NCBI GenBank assembly: GCA_905183005.1
Contig: CAJJDO010000018.1
Coordinates: 131,210 to 195,209, forward strand
Direction of reading: 5' to 3'
Source: Paramecium pentaurelia
Taxonomy: Eukaryota > Ciliophora > Oligohymenophorea > Peniculida > Parameciidae
DNA: 64,000 bases
A program made the position numbers and the translations under genes. The notes beneath the pieces are model-generated. The model did no database searches, had not been told where the DNA came from, and was given only the letters and a program-made list of their open reading frames with translations. How positions within the stretch are numbered: position 1 is the stretch's first letter; each line of letters starts with the position of its first letter. Positions 45,651 to 56,993 of this stretch are shown here, in pieces.

Positions 45651-46749
45651 ATGAACAAAAATCATAATTTTGAGTAGGTCTGCTAGGACATCTGTATATA
45701 CCATGAACCAATAGAATGTGTAGCAACTCCAATTTAAAAACAAATTAACAAATTGAATTTAAAAAAAGATAAACTAATGAAGAAGTTTGCGTCTCAAATC
45801 ATTAGATGTGAATAAAGAATTAAATCTCCTTTTTAGATTGAAATGTAAATGTTTATGTTTATTTAGATTTCAATAATAATAATAGCTAAATGATAAGTGT
45901 GTAGAAAAGATGTCTTCTGAACTTGTCTTGTCTTAACCCAAAAAAAACCTATCTATTGATTTAAGCAAAAAGTATTATTAATTTACTAAAACAGATGGCA
46001 TTTAGATTTATCAGACTTAACTGATAAAGGAGTAAGAGATTTAAGTGATGGATTGTCAAAACTTTAAAGTTTAGAATAGTTAAATTTAGCTTTGTGTGGG
46101 TATTCAACAAGGTTATTTATTATTAGTTGGGGTTATTGGAATCAAAATATTACAGATAAATCATTATAATATATAACTAATGCTTTAATACTTCAAAATC
46201 AATTACATGAATTCAACCTTGACCTTAACATGTGGGCCTATGAAAATAACAGTATAACTGATGAAGGAGCAAAGAATTTAATGGATGGAATAAGTTTATT
46301 ATCTAATTTAGGAAAGTTGGAATTAAATTTAAAAGGATGGGGAGATGGAAATTAAGATATCACTGATAATACTATTATAGGATTATCAAGATGCCTAAAG
46401 AAATTAGGAAATCTATCAGAAGTCAAATTAATATTGTAATTCATTTATTTCTAATTAGATGGTAAAATATAGGAAAATAAGCTATTAAATAATTGAATAA
46501 AACTCTATCAAAAATGGAGAATTTGACCAAAATAGATATAAAATTTGAAAGGTATTTCATAATTTAATTTATCTTAGTTGTGCTCAGTAGTAACCAATTT
46601 AAAATAATAATATTGATTTAAAACTTCAATAAATAAAAGTAAATGCAGTTTAAAAAAGAAGACTGCTTTTCTAAGTTGAGGGAGTTATGATTACTCTTGA
46701 ATCTGTAATTAATAAAAGGACACTCTGGGATATTATTTTAAAATTATGA
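45651..46749 (+). CDS. leucine-rich-repeat (RNase-inhibitor type) protein
   Basis: The N-terminus has a small Cys/His cluster (FEQVCQDICIYHEPIECVA) recalling a B-box-like zinc site, then a basic helix. The main body is LRR: LDLSDLTDKGVRDLSDGLSK, LEQLNLALCGWGYWNQNITD, ITDEGAKNLMDGISLLSNLG, LELNLKGWGDGNQDITDNTI, KKLGNLSEVKLILW and TLSKMENLTKIDIKFE. The repeat pattern L-x-L-x-x-W-x-N-x-I-T-D is common in Paramecium LRR proteins. Introns: 22 nt near 45848, 27 nt near 46100, 23 nt near 46436, 26 nt near 46551, all GTA...TAG. One frame change near 46000 is unexplained. The C-terminus EGVMITLESVINKRTLWDII is unusual for LRR proteins. Function unknown. Confidence 0.7.
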
Positions 46750-46856
46750 TAATAATAAATATAATATTTATATCTAATACTGATATTAAGTTGATTTTTC
46801 TCAATTCTTTCAATTTAAATAATTGATAATACTATTCAATTTTTATAAATCATAAA

Positions 46857-48144
46857 TCACATTAACTATTCTAAAAATTGAGCTAACAAAGGAGATATGC
46901 ATTTTATTTCATCCATATTCTAGTAAATTTTTTATTAGTCACTCTTATTATTGGCAGTCATTCCCATTTTATTACAAATCATAGAGAAAATATTATTTTT
47001 GTGACTTTTTAATTATGATTAAAATTATTAATTTGAGTAAATTTATAATAATGTACTTGGAAACAGACTATAAATTTACTTATTTGACATTTAAACAAGA
47101 CTTTGAATCCAATTCAAAATTCCTTCTTCAATAATTACAAATATTTTCTGAATTGTATTATTATCCAATTACTAAATATTCAAAACAGTTTAACATAGTA
47201 AAGTGTGAAATATACAATACTTTGTTAATTCTGATTAGTCTAAGCCATATTAGCCTTTTTATTTAATATAAAATTATACCATCATAATATTTATCTATTA
47301 TAGTTTATATAGTAGGTTTAATTGACTTTAATAAAATTTAGTTTTTTTAAAGTGTGTAATCTAAATAAAAACAAATTCTATCTATTTCATTAGTTTCTTT
47401 CATTTAAAAAATAACTGAACTATTACTAAGTTATTATTCATAACGAGGATTTGATCTTATTAATTTTATTAATTCTTAATCATGGTTGCTTTATCTTTAA
47501 GTTATTTAATTATTTGTATTAGATGTTACTTTTTAAATTTTATTTAATAAAGAATTTGCTATAATTTTATGTTATCCTTTTGCTATTTATTCTAATTGAT
47601 CTAAATATGATTATGATAATGTTTGCAAGAAAAATGGTTATACTTAATTTAATAAGTTTAGACATATTTCTTAACCTTTAACATTTTATAATTATTAAGC
47701 AATATTGAGTATTCCAAAAATATCTTCTATTTCATCTTTTGTAAGAGGTTCATTAGATTAACGATTATTTAAATTATTTAATTATCTTCTCAATAATTCA
47801 TTCTCCCATTCCTTCAAATTAAATTAATCAATATTCTCTTAATAAAGCTCTAATTTTGAAGGGAAATTCTCTTTTAAAATACATAGACAATCCCAAATTA
47901 ATTCAATAGCTTATTACAAATCATCATCTCCTGTAATACGATAATATATTGTATTTAAGTAAATAGGATTTTTAGGTAACCAAAATATTGAATTTTGTAT
48001 TTTGAATTTCAAAATGTTATCAGAGTTCATAATTTCTAAATCTTCTTTATGCACATACATTAATTATTCTATTTCAGTTAATGTTCTTATATATCTATCT
48101 CGAGGTACTTGGTCATGCACAATTAATCCTAAGAATATGCTCAT
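46857..48144 (-). CDS. conserved-looking hypothetical protein
   Basis: Not recognised. Starts MSIFLGLIVHDQVPRDRYIR, continues LKFKIQNSIFWLPKNPIYLN and LQQAIELIWDCLCILKENFP, then helical Gln/Asn-rich sequence, and ends with EGILNWIQSLVQMSNKQIYS, MICNKMGMTANNKSDQQKIY, ISPLLAQFLEQLM. The first about 330 codons form one uninterrupted frame; the C-terminal 85 residues are in another register, joined through an intron around 47190-47260 whose exact borders I could not fix. Mostly alpha-helical by appearance, no signal peptide or membrane segment. Trp/Cys conservation at the N-terminus suggests a folded domain. Confidence 0.6.
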
Positions 48145-48259
48145 TTATAAATAATTTAAAAAAATAATATTAATATTCGTTATAATCTATAATCATATAG
48201 AAAATAGTTGTAGTTAATGAAAATATTGAATTTATAGAACCATAAAAAAATTGAGTAAT

Positions 48260-50344
48260 TCATAAGTTTTATAATTATTATATTCTAGTATTTGATATGG
48301 ATCTTAACTTACGACTTATAGGTGAAGTCCTCAACTTTGTCAATCTGATTTCACTACTCATAATGGTAGGAATTCTAGCTGTTTTTGTAAAAATGTTATA
48401 GGTTTACTTAGCATTTTCTATTTCAACTTGTTGTTACCTTATTCTATCATTTAGACTTTTTGATATATCACATTAAATTTATAATTCTTTTGACAATTTA
48501 TCACATTATATTTTATATTATTGAAGAGATTATTTTTATTCTTTTGATTCATTTCTTAATTCTGAATTATTTTTTAACAATTATTAATACTATTAACTTA
48601 ATTACTCACATTAACTTGTAGATTTGTTTAATTAACCTAAAATATCATTCAATTTTTATGAATGTATTTTTTCTAATTATTCTAACTATTATTATTATGT
48701 TAACTAAAGATCATTGTAGTTAGTTTCAGCTATTTTTTTATCTCTAGTTTGTTATTCTTTATTTAATTAGAGTTATTCTGAAAGATAAATAATAATTTAA
48801 TCCTTTTCTTATAATTAATTATTCAACGACTCTATTTATTTTTAAAGCTCCTTTAATTCACTCTTAAATTTATCTACTTCATACGATAGTTATTATTATA
48901 AAAGGTTAATTTTATAATTATGTTCTGATATATTTTTATCTTTTTAAATTTCATATTCTTATTACATCTTATTTAATTATAATTTGCATTCATATTATAT
49001 TTCTTTTACTTTCTGATCTATTTATTAAGATAAACTTTATTAAAGTTTCTGATACTTAACCTAAATATCAGCATTTTATTGACTTTTTTCTAGAATTAAA
49101 TTTTATTGTTATTTAATTTACTACTCCAAACTTTTCATATATTATATCTACACTTAATCATCGTATTATTGATTAAAATCTTAAGTAAGATCTTATTATT
49201 ATTCTGGTTCTAACTTTATTGGATTACCAAGTATATTTTCATATTTAATTTTTTGAATTAAGATTTACTAAACATGGTTTAATTATTGATTAGTTATGAA
49301 TATGTCTTTTTATTCTAATTCTTTTTTTAATTATGCAATTTAATAATTGAATTAATTAATCTCATAAACATGCTTTTACAAAAGAGTTTAATTTTAATCT
49401 TATTGTTATTGAATCTACTCTTTAAATCTTTATTGTCTTTTTTCTTCTATATTAATTTTATTTTATAATTGACTAATTATTTCTTATTATTCTAATTACT
49501 GTTTATTTTCTTTTGCTTTATTTTTTCTTTCATTAGCTAATTCTTCAATATATTATTTAATTTTTTATGTTTATTAATCTAATTATTTTTCAAAATTATC
49601 TCTTTGTTATTTGATTTATTTAATTTATTGCATTTGCTTTTGATACTTTTCTTAAAATTATTAATTTTCTAAATAATATTTTTTATATTTTTATTCTATC
49701 AAATTAGTTTGATTTTCTAATTCTTCTTTAAAAAATTTCCTATCTTTTTCATGATTATGCAAAATAGCTTAGATTTCAAACTAATGTTGTTATTTTATTT
49801 AAATGATATCATTATCCAATTATGCAACTCTTTACTTTAACTATTATTATTATTGCTTCATTAAATCTTCTGTATGAAGTACTTAGTCTTGTAACTTAGA
49901 CTTAATAATTTCTAATTCATTCTATAAATCTTTCACTTATTAGTTGAATGTAACTATTTGATTTTCTTTTTGAATAATTTTTTGTTCTTACTATTCAATC
50001 ATGTGATGAATATCATTTTATGTTTTCATTTTCATTTGTTCTTCTTTTTCTTTCAAATTTTCAAATTGAGATTCCAAAATCGTAGTATTATTTTTAAGAG
50101 TGCTGATGAGATTTTTCCATCTTTATATATTTTCTTAAATGATTACAAAGACATTTGACATATCTGTGATCGAAGCTTTTTGTTTATAGTCTTAATCAAG
50201 CTCATTTATTAAAATATCTAAATTATCTTCTACCAAAAATTTGATCTAATGTACTTTATCTTTTAATATAGAATTTTCCTTAACTAAACCAGTTCCATCT
50301 AAATTTTTTTTAACAAAACTATATGATCTAATTCTTTAAGTCAT
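48260..50344 (-). CDS. long coiled-coil protein
   Basis: One practically uninterrupted frame of nearly 690 codons from MTQRIRSYSFVKKNLDGTGL to a Ser/Arg-rich end (RTSPISRKLRSISNTRIQQL). From about residue 60 to 640 it is continuous heptad-type coiled coil, extremely rich in Gln, Lys and Glu, with TAA/TAG codons making up many of the Gln. Examples: NLKEKEEQMKMKTQNDIHH, LIEQKYKKYYLENQQFQEKY, and SKSLNDRIRQQQVEIENAK. No other domain is visible. Paramecium has many such proteins in the cortex, basal bodies and infraciliary structures, so a cytoskeletal role is plausible but not shown. The basic tail resembles microtubule-binding tails. Confidence 0.75.
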
Positions 50345-50507
50345 AAAAATATTATTAAAATTAAAAAATGCTCATTAATATCATTTACGCAACTCTGACT
50401 TTACATATCATTTTTAATGATTTCTTTGAAATAAGCTTATAATCACAAATCATTAATGGTCTACTTTTATTTACAATAGGAGTTTAAATTTATAGATATA
50501 CATTGCT

Positions 50508-50936
50508 ATGGGTATTACAAAACAAAGAATAAGTAATCTTAATTTTATAAAAGGCTGATTATGTATTCACAAATAAAATAAAACAAGTAACATAATTGGC
50601 TAGTATTCCAGAGAAATTGTTAGAGAATTACATTATGCCAATCTTAATTGATGCTATAACCTTGAAAAACATAGTATGATTTAAATTTTAAATTGTAGCC
50701 TCATACTATTGCTTTCTTTATAGCATTATCAATAGGCATATCCTATATATCTATATTTTTAACTAATAGAGCTGTTAGAATTATCTCAGTGAATGGATTA
50801 TATGCATTGTATTATCATTATAGTAAGAATTAATAAATCTATGAAACTATCATACAAAGAACTTAAAAGTTAGGTAATGATAAATGGCAAATAGTTTATC
50901 AGAAATTATAAAAATAATAGATGTGATCATTTTTAT
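50508..50936 (+). CDS. small membrane protein, unknown
   Basis: Not recognised. Reads MGITKQRISNLNFIK, DYVFTNKIKQVTQLASIPEK, NYIMPILIDAITLKNI; then a 25-nt intron (GTATGA...TTGTAG, about 50668-50692) leads to PHTIAFFIALSIGISYISIF (one clear transmembrane helix), followed by RAVRIISVNGLYALYYHYSK and RTQKLGNDKWQIVYQKLQKQ. One base is out of register after FIK (AAAAGGC, about 50553). About 135 residues. It could be a small mitochondrial or ER membrane protein; no family assigned. Converges with the phosphatase gene, leaving 22 bp. Confidence 0.6.
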
Positions 50937-50958
50937 TTCATTTATATATATATATATA

Positions 50959-52292
50959 TCAATCCTATTTCATTTAAGTCATTTTCACTGCTCTTTAAAA
51001 ACTAAATCCTTCTTAATAATATTTATAGGCATCAGTCAAACGATTACTTAGTAGAGATAATACATTATCATCCTAACCCAAATAAGAATCTATCAAATGT
51101 AAATAGTCTTTTTCTGAATCAATTATACTTCGATAATCATTCTCAACTATTAAGAGAGTACTTAATTCTTATCCCAACATAGAAAGTATCTTTTAATAGT
51201 ATCCTTTTTCATGAGGTATACAGTATTCTCGAGTTAGTAAAAGATCAATATACTAACTAATAAATAATATACTTATTACTGAATTTATTGATCAATCTTC
51301 TTTAGTGCCCATTTAGCATATCTTGGTAAAGATGCAGTCCATATTATTATATAGTAATATTTATGCATTTATTATAAAAACTAATTTGATCCATTTCTAA
51401 TCATAAGTTTGTTAGATCCTTATTCAAAATGTACTAAGGTTTCATCTAAATCAATAATTAAGATTGGTTAATTTAATTTAGCATTTATGAATGGATGTGA
51501 AGCAGTAAGTAATTATTTAGGTAATAATTTTATGATTTCTAAATTTCTAGTTTCATGTAACCATAATGCAAAATGTCTTCTAATGATTTTAAAATTTAGT
51601 TTATATTATTATGTTTATTTACATTTTCTATGTATCATCCAGATTGTGTTATTTCCTTGTTGAAATCTTTCATATAAATCATCTATATTAACATAATCTA
51701 TTGTATTGTTCATTTGAATTTATTATTATACATCTTATAATTACTTTTTATTAAATTTGCCTTTTGAAAATAATTCTTATAGACATGATTAATAATTCTA
51801 AACAAATTAACAAAAAAATTAGTTAAATAATTGATCCTGTTGCAATTCATAGCCTAAAGAAATTAGAATTTTTTCATAGTAACAAATTTCAAATATTTAT
51901 TTTTACAATTATTGAAATTGTAAGAATAATAATTTTTTAAAGAGTTCCTGATATAAATCATAAATATCACCATTTTTTTGAATAAAATCCCATATTTAAG
52001 TAAAAAACAAATTCCAATTTATTGGTTTAACATTTTATTACTAATACAATTTAAAATGATTCAATATTATTTAAATGTCTTATCCATCAGAGTTTATGTG
52101 TTCCTTTTTTATTTAAGGCAAAAAACTTTTGTAATTTTTTAAGATTTAATTTTAACTGTAATCATCCATCTATTCCATATAGACACTTTTTCTTCTCTTT
52201 GCTTATTCATAATAAGATTTCTCTTATTTAAAAGATGAGTTTCTTTTTCTTTGTGTATCAACAGAACTTTAAATTGCTTTTAACTAATTCAT
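50959..52292 (-). CDS. FCP1/SCP-type (CTD-like) phosphatase with long N-terminal extension
   Basis: HAD-superfamily protein phosphatase of the small CTD phosphatase/Dullard type. The catalytic signature is LIIDLDETLVHFE (DxDxT, first Asp forms the phospho-intermediate). Downstream YYIIIWTASLPRYAKWALKK carries the T-A-S motif and LLIVENDYRSIIDSEKDYLH the usual (I/V)-(D/E)-N-(S/D) motif. A 23-nt intron (GTAATA...ATTAG, near 51263-51285) joins WALKKIDQQIH to QYIDLLLTREYCIPHEKGYY. About 230 residues precede the domain in one open frame: MNQLKAIQSSVDTQRKRNSS, then KPINWNLFFTQIWDFIQKNG and NYQSCLQELFSKGKFNKKQL. A later ATG (51713) would give a shorter protein, but the frame continues unbroken upstream, so I chose 52292. 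Substrate unknown. Confidence 0.88.
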
Positions 52293-52361
52293 AATTAATA
52301 TTTTTATATTATATATAATTATATCAATATGATTATTATATATGCTAATAGTTAAAAAATA

Positions 52362-52624
52362 ATGTTAAATCTATTAGAATATATTCATTATTGAATAAGT
52401 TACAAATTGTCTAAAATACTCTTGCAATTTTACTAGATTTATTATCTAAAATTCTATTATTAATTAACAAGTCTCAATGTTTTGCTAAAAATATGATAAA
52501 ATTTGAAGAACTTGGTTATTCATCAGAAGATTTTGTATAATTAAAATCTTATTTAGATAAAGAATTAAGCAAATTAGTTTTATGTACTATAAAATAAAAA
52601 ATTTAAGTGTTTATTGAGGTGTGA
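52362..52624 (+). CDS. possible small protein
   Basis: A short open stretch reading LQIVQNTLAILLDLLSKILL, then KNMIKFEELGYSSEDFVQLK and SYLDKELSKLVLCTIKQKIQ, ending at TGA. The second half looks like a real amphipathic protein. The start is not resolved: the ATG at 52362 is in another register, so a missed intron or an error is needed. No family recognised. Confidence 0.35.
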
Positions 52625-52640
52625 TAAATAATAACTAAAG

Positions 52641-52668
52641 AAACATATATATTATTTAATATATGTTT
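52641..52668. terminator. perfect hairpin (10-bp stem, 8-nt loop)
   Basis: AAACATATAT (52641-52650) pairs perfectly with ATATATGTTT (52659-52668). It lies 17 bp after the TGA of the possible small gene and just before a second hairpin. Probably a 3'-end or transcript-structure element; AT-only pairs make chance possible. Confidence 0.3.
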
Positions 52669-52671
52669 ATT

Positions 52672-52705
52672 AGTCCATAGCTTGAATTAAATTTATGGAC
52701 TTTTT
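52672..52705 (+). terminator. perfect hairpin followed by T-run
   Basis: AGTCCATA (52672-52679) pairs with TATGGACT (52694-52701), 14-nt loop, followed immediately by a T-run (52701-52705). The stem contains G-C pairs, rare in this AT-rich spacer. Geometry is terminator-like; eukaryotic Pol III would also stop at the T-run. Function inferred only. Confidence 0.35.
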
Positions 52706-52778
52706 ATTTCTTTATATTATAGAATTTTATTACTTAATTAATTATTTACACAACAATCATTAATTATAATAAAGAAAT

Positions 52779-53828
52779 ATGATTAATTAAAAGGATCTAC
52801 TTACATCAGACTCAGGTGAGATTGTCTTCTTAGAGAGTAAAACTTAATATGATCTTTTGTAATAAAAAGTAGAATAGTTAGAAAAATAAGTGAAAGTATA
52901 ATATTATATTATAAAAAGGAATTGGACTAAAATAATTAATAATTAAAGAAAAATCTTACACAAAGTAGGAGAGATTATTAATAATTATTTGAGGATCTTG
53001 AAAAATATAGTAATGAAAACATTTAATATAGAAAAAAGTGAAGAAGAGTACTTCAAAAATAGAGAATATAATTCGGTCAAGTTATTGAAATAGTTTACAA
53101 CTCTTGAAAATAAAATTATAGAATAAGAAGAAAAAATAAAGAAATTGATAGAATAAAATTAAATGCTTACAGACACTAATAAAGAATTAGAGAATTAAAA
53201 TGATTATCTTTAAAGTTAAAATTTTGTCATTGATTAAGAAAAATAGAAGATTTTTGTATATTTTATTTTGATTTTAGAATTCTCATTATTCAAGAAAGTA
53301 AGAATTAAAAGAAGTTACATAAGAAAAGATTTAATATGAAGAGAAATTAAAGGAAAATAAATAAAAAATTGAAAGTTTAGAAAATGAAATTGAAACACTT
53401 CAATAGAAATAAAGTAACATTAAATATATTATATTAATATAGTTGATTATGAAAAATAAATAAGTCATTGGTAATCACTTTCAGAAAAGAAAGAATAATT
53501 AGCTTAAATGTCTTAAGAATTATTAGAATAATAACTATAATAATAATAAATTGTTAATTAACCTAATCAAGATGAATATAAAAGTAATATTATTATGAGT
53601 TTGTAAAGTAAAGAATTTTATTATAAATTAGAAATTGAACAATAAATAGGAGGAAAATTTAATCATATTGAATAAGAATTAAAAGATAATGAAAGTTAAA
53701 AAGAATATAAGAGGAATGAACAAATTTTATTTTTAAATCAAGCATTTAATTTATAATTGAGATTGAAGTTAGAAAATAGATTTATTACATTTAAACATGA
53801 ATTCAGAGATAATTAAATTCGTGAGTGA
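52779..53828 (+). CDS. coiled-coil protein
   Basis: Not recognised. Starts MINQKDLLTSDSGEIVFLES, then a Gln/Lys/Glu-rich coiled coil (LLQQKVEQLEKQVKVQ, LENKIIEQEEKIKKLIEQNQ, LENQNDYLQSQNFVIDQEKQ). A 22-nt intron (GTATAT...TTTTAG, about 53256-53277) leads to SRKQELKEVTQEKIQYEEKL and ESLENEIETLQQKQ; further small introns follow. It ends LRLKLENRFITFKHEFRDNQ-IRE before TGA. About 330 residues. Likely a structural cytoskeletal protein by composition; no other domain. Confidence 0.65.
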
Positions 53829-53880
53829 TATCAATATATATTGAAAATAATTATTAATAATCATTTTTTATTTCTTTAAA

Positions 53881-56800
53881 ATGTAAAATTTGTTCTCTCT
53901 TTTCTAGAATCCCAACATGTTGAATTCTACTAATTAATAGATTCAACTATACTAAAGAACAATCAAAGTATATATTTCTTGATTAATATACAAGAATTTA
54001 GAAAATGCTTCAAATAAGACTTTAGAATTATTCATAATTTCTAAGACTTGGCTTCGATAATGGAAACACTATGTAAAGTATTATGAAAACTAATACTATA
54101 ATTCCATTTAAAGATAGTAAAAAGTAAGCAAACATCTTTATTTTCAAGCCTGGACCTATTAATTCTGATTTAAAATCAGATGAAATTTTCTTATTCAACT
54201 ATCCAAATAATCATTCTTTTAATTAGAAAATAATAAAATTAGATCCAGAAGATTATGTTCTAGTAAACTATTCAATTAAATTATAGATTGGAAGTGATTT
54301 GATGAATATGTGGCATTTAGAATTTGGATCTGATTTAACAATATTTAGATAGATAACTTTTGATGAAAAATCTAAACCAATTACAAATGTTAATCTAAGA
54401 AGAGTAAGACAATTTAATAACTATATTAGTAAGAAATTTATATGAAAATTTAAAATTCTACTCGAGGTATTATCTAAGTAGATGAGAAATGTTTGATAAA
54501 ATAATGGATTATTTTAATAAAATCAGCTTTAAAAAGTGAGTTTTAATTAAATTGTGAAAACATTAGATTATGGAAGCATAAAAACTTTCCCGCTAATTAA
54601 GCTTTAAAACAATTAGAATAAAATAATGGAAAATTTAATGGATTGATTTTGGATGATAATTAAAGTGTAGGATATTATAAAGCTGATTTAATTTTTATAG
54701 ATATTTAAGAAAATGGAAAGTGGCAATATGAATAATTAGATTATAAAGTATATATGAATTTTATATTAGAAATCTTATTAAGAAGAATTTAAATATATAT
54801 TTAATAAAGCATTTAAAGGATGTGGTAAATTTTATTGTGATAAAAATTATTGTAATAGTAATCCAGTTTTTAATTAATTGCAATTTGAAAAAGCTAGTTT
54901 ATAATAATTTCTTATTGAATCTTTTAAAGAAGATAGTATAGATTGGAATGAGGTTTGTTTTAATTCTGAATAAGAATTAAAACCAATTTAATAAAGAGAT
55001 GAAGATTTTATATAATAAATATGCAAATTGTCAGAATATCCAAATAGTTTTGGTTGTTCATTTATTTAGGATTTTAATGGTACTTATGAATAAATACTTA
55101 TGAATAATGATAATCCTGCATTAAATATGAATCTAATAAATGAAATAAATAAATCTATCTCTGTATATGTTTTGAAAGGTTGGATCAATAATTTATATAA
55201 ATCTAAAGAACGTAGTCCATTTAAATTGAGATCAATATTCATTATTTTACAATTTGATTGTTTTAATAAAATTATAAGTGAAAAATAAAATAATTTATTT
55301 GAATATATATTGAATTTGGATAAATAGAGTAAGAATCAATTATCCTAATATTTGACTTTACTTCCAACTTAACAATTTATTAATATAGTTGAAGTTACAA
55401 TTAAAAATTTGGCATCTTTTATTAAATAATAGTCATAATAGACAATTTAATTATTATATAAAGCAGACATCAATTATTTAATTTAATAACTTGAATTTTT
55501 ATAAATATTTTACAAATCTAATGAAAAACTTAAAAGAATTCCTACTGATAAATTCATTATAAAAGAAGTAACAAAACTATATCCACATTAAGGAGAATTA
55601 TTGGAATATAAATAATTTGCTTGTTATAATAAAAAATAATTTGAGAATTATTACTTTACATTTTGTTTATATCCATGGATAATTCCAATTGAATTTAAAT
55701 ATCAACTTTTAACTTTGGATTCTAATGTAAATCAAAGGAATTAGGGTGATTTTATTTTGCAATAAATAGGACTTGCACCTTCATTAAAATTATTGATAGA
55801 TAGAAATGATATTGTAAATAGTGCATTAGAATAACTTTCAAGAAAAGAAATTAATTTAAAATCTAGATTATCAATAGTGTTTAAGGGAGAATAAGGTATA
55901 GATTAAGGAGGTTTGACAAGAGAATTTTTCTCTTTATTGACTCAAAAACTTTTTGATGTTTAATTTACTATGTTTGTTACAAGAAATAATAATACTGTAT
56001 TATGGTTCAATAAACATCATATGGAAATGCCTATAAAATATGAATTAATAGGAATGTTATTAGGATTAGCTTTGTATAATTAAGGTATAAATATAATAAT
56101 AATAAAATTTAAGTTTTATTGGATATAAATTTCCCATAGTTAGTATTTAAAAAGTTAATGAATGAACCAGTTTCATTTGAAGATCTTAAAGAATTAGATT
56201 TAGATACTTATAAAGCATTGAATTTATTGAATGAATATGAAAAGGATGATATTGAGGAAGCATTTGCAATTAATTTTTCAATAACAGAATATGATAATTG
56301 GGGATAAGCCTTGAATGTTGAATTAATAGTAAATCTCAATTTAATTAATAGTAAAATGGTTAATAAATAATGGTCACATAGAAGAATAAACAATAATACA
56401 TTTAGTTATGTACTGAATATTATTTGAATTAATCAATCCAAAAAGAATTCCAAAGATTTCATGCAGGATTTTGGAAAGTTGTAGATGGAAATGGTATAAA
56501 ATTATTGACAGGAGCTGAATTACAAACTATGATTTTAGGATAAAAACATTTAAATATGTAAGAATTGGAAGAATCTACTAAATATGATGGATTTGATAAA
56601 AATTCTGAATATATAAGAACTTTCTGGGCATATATTCATTCATTAGATGAATAATAATAAAAGAGATTTTTATTTTTTTCAACAGGATCTGATAGAGTTC
56701 CTGTTGGTGGATTAAAATCATTGAAGTTTGTTATTTAAAAGCATGGTGAAGGTATAATTTTATATTTTTATATTTATAGACACCGAATAATTACCATCAG

Positions 56801-56910
56801 CACATACATGTTTTAATGTGTTTTTATTACCTAAGTATGATTCACCAGAGAAAATGATAGTAAAATTATAGATTGCCTTTGAAAATAGTGAAGGATTTGG
56901 ATTAATGTGA
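53881..56910 (+). CDS. UBE3A-like HECT E3 ubiquitin ligase with N-terminal DUSP domain
   Basis: Ubiquitin ligase. Start MQNLFSLFQNPNMLNSTNQQ. DUSP-like domain at about residues 45-170: FIISKTWLRQWKHYVK, then KPGPINSDLKSDEIFLF, YVLVNYSIKLQIGSDLMNMW and HLEFGSDLTIFRQITFDE. AZUL zinc finger at about residues 290-340: FKGCGKFYCDKNYCNSNPVF (four Cys in the UBE3A pattern GCGN-x-x-C-x-N-x-x-C). Then a helical middle and the HECT domain: RLSIVFKGEQGIDQGGLTRE (family GEEGxDxGGLxREFF), NNTVLWFNKHHMEMPIKYEL, FHAGFWKVVDGNGIKLL, STGSDRVPVGGLKSLKFV, and LPSAHTCFNVFLLPKYDS, whose Cys (codon at 56809) is the thioester site. It ends AFENSEGFGLM, as HECT proteins do. Several 25-30 nt introns. The AZUL plus HECT pair identifies the UBE3A family; the added DUSP is unusual. 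Confidence 0.88.
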
Positions 56911-56993
56911 TGATCATATATGTTTGTTAAAAATATGTAAAATATAAGATCCTAAATAATATTGATTTCTATTTTTGTGATTAAAATTAAGAG

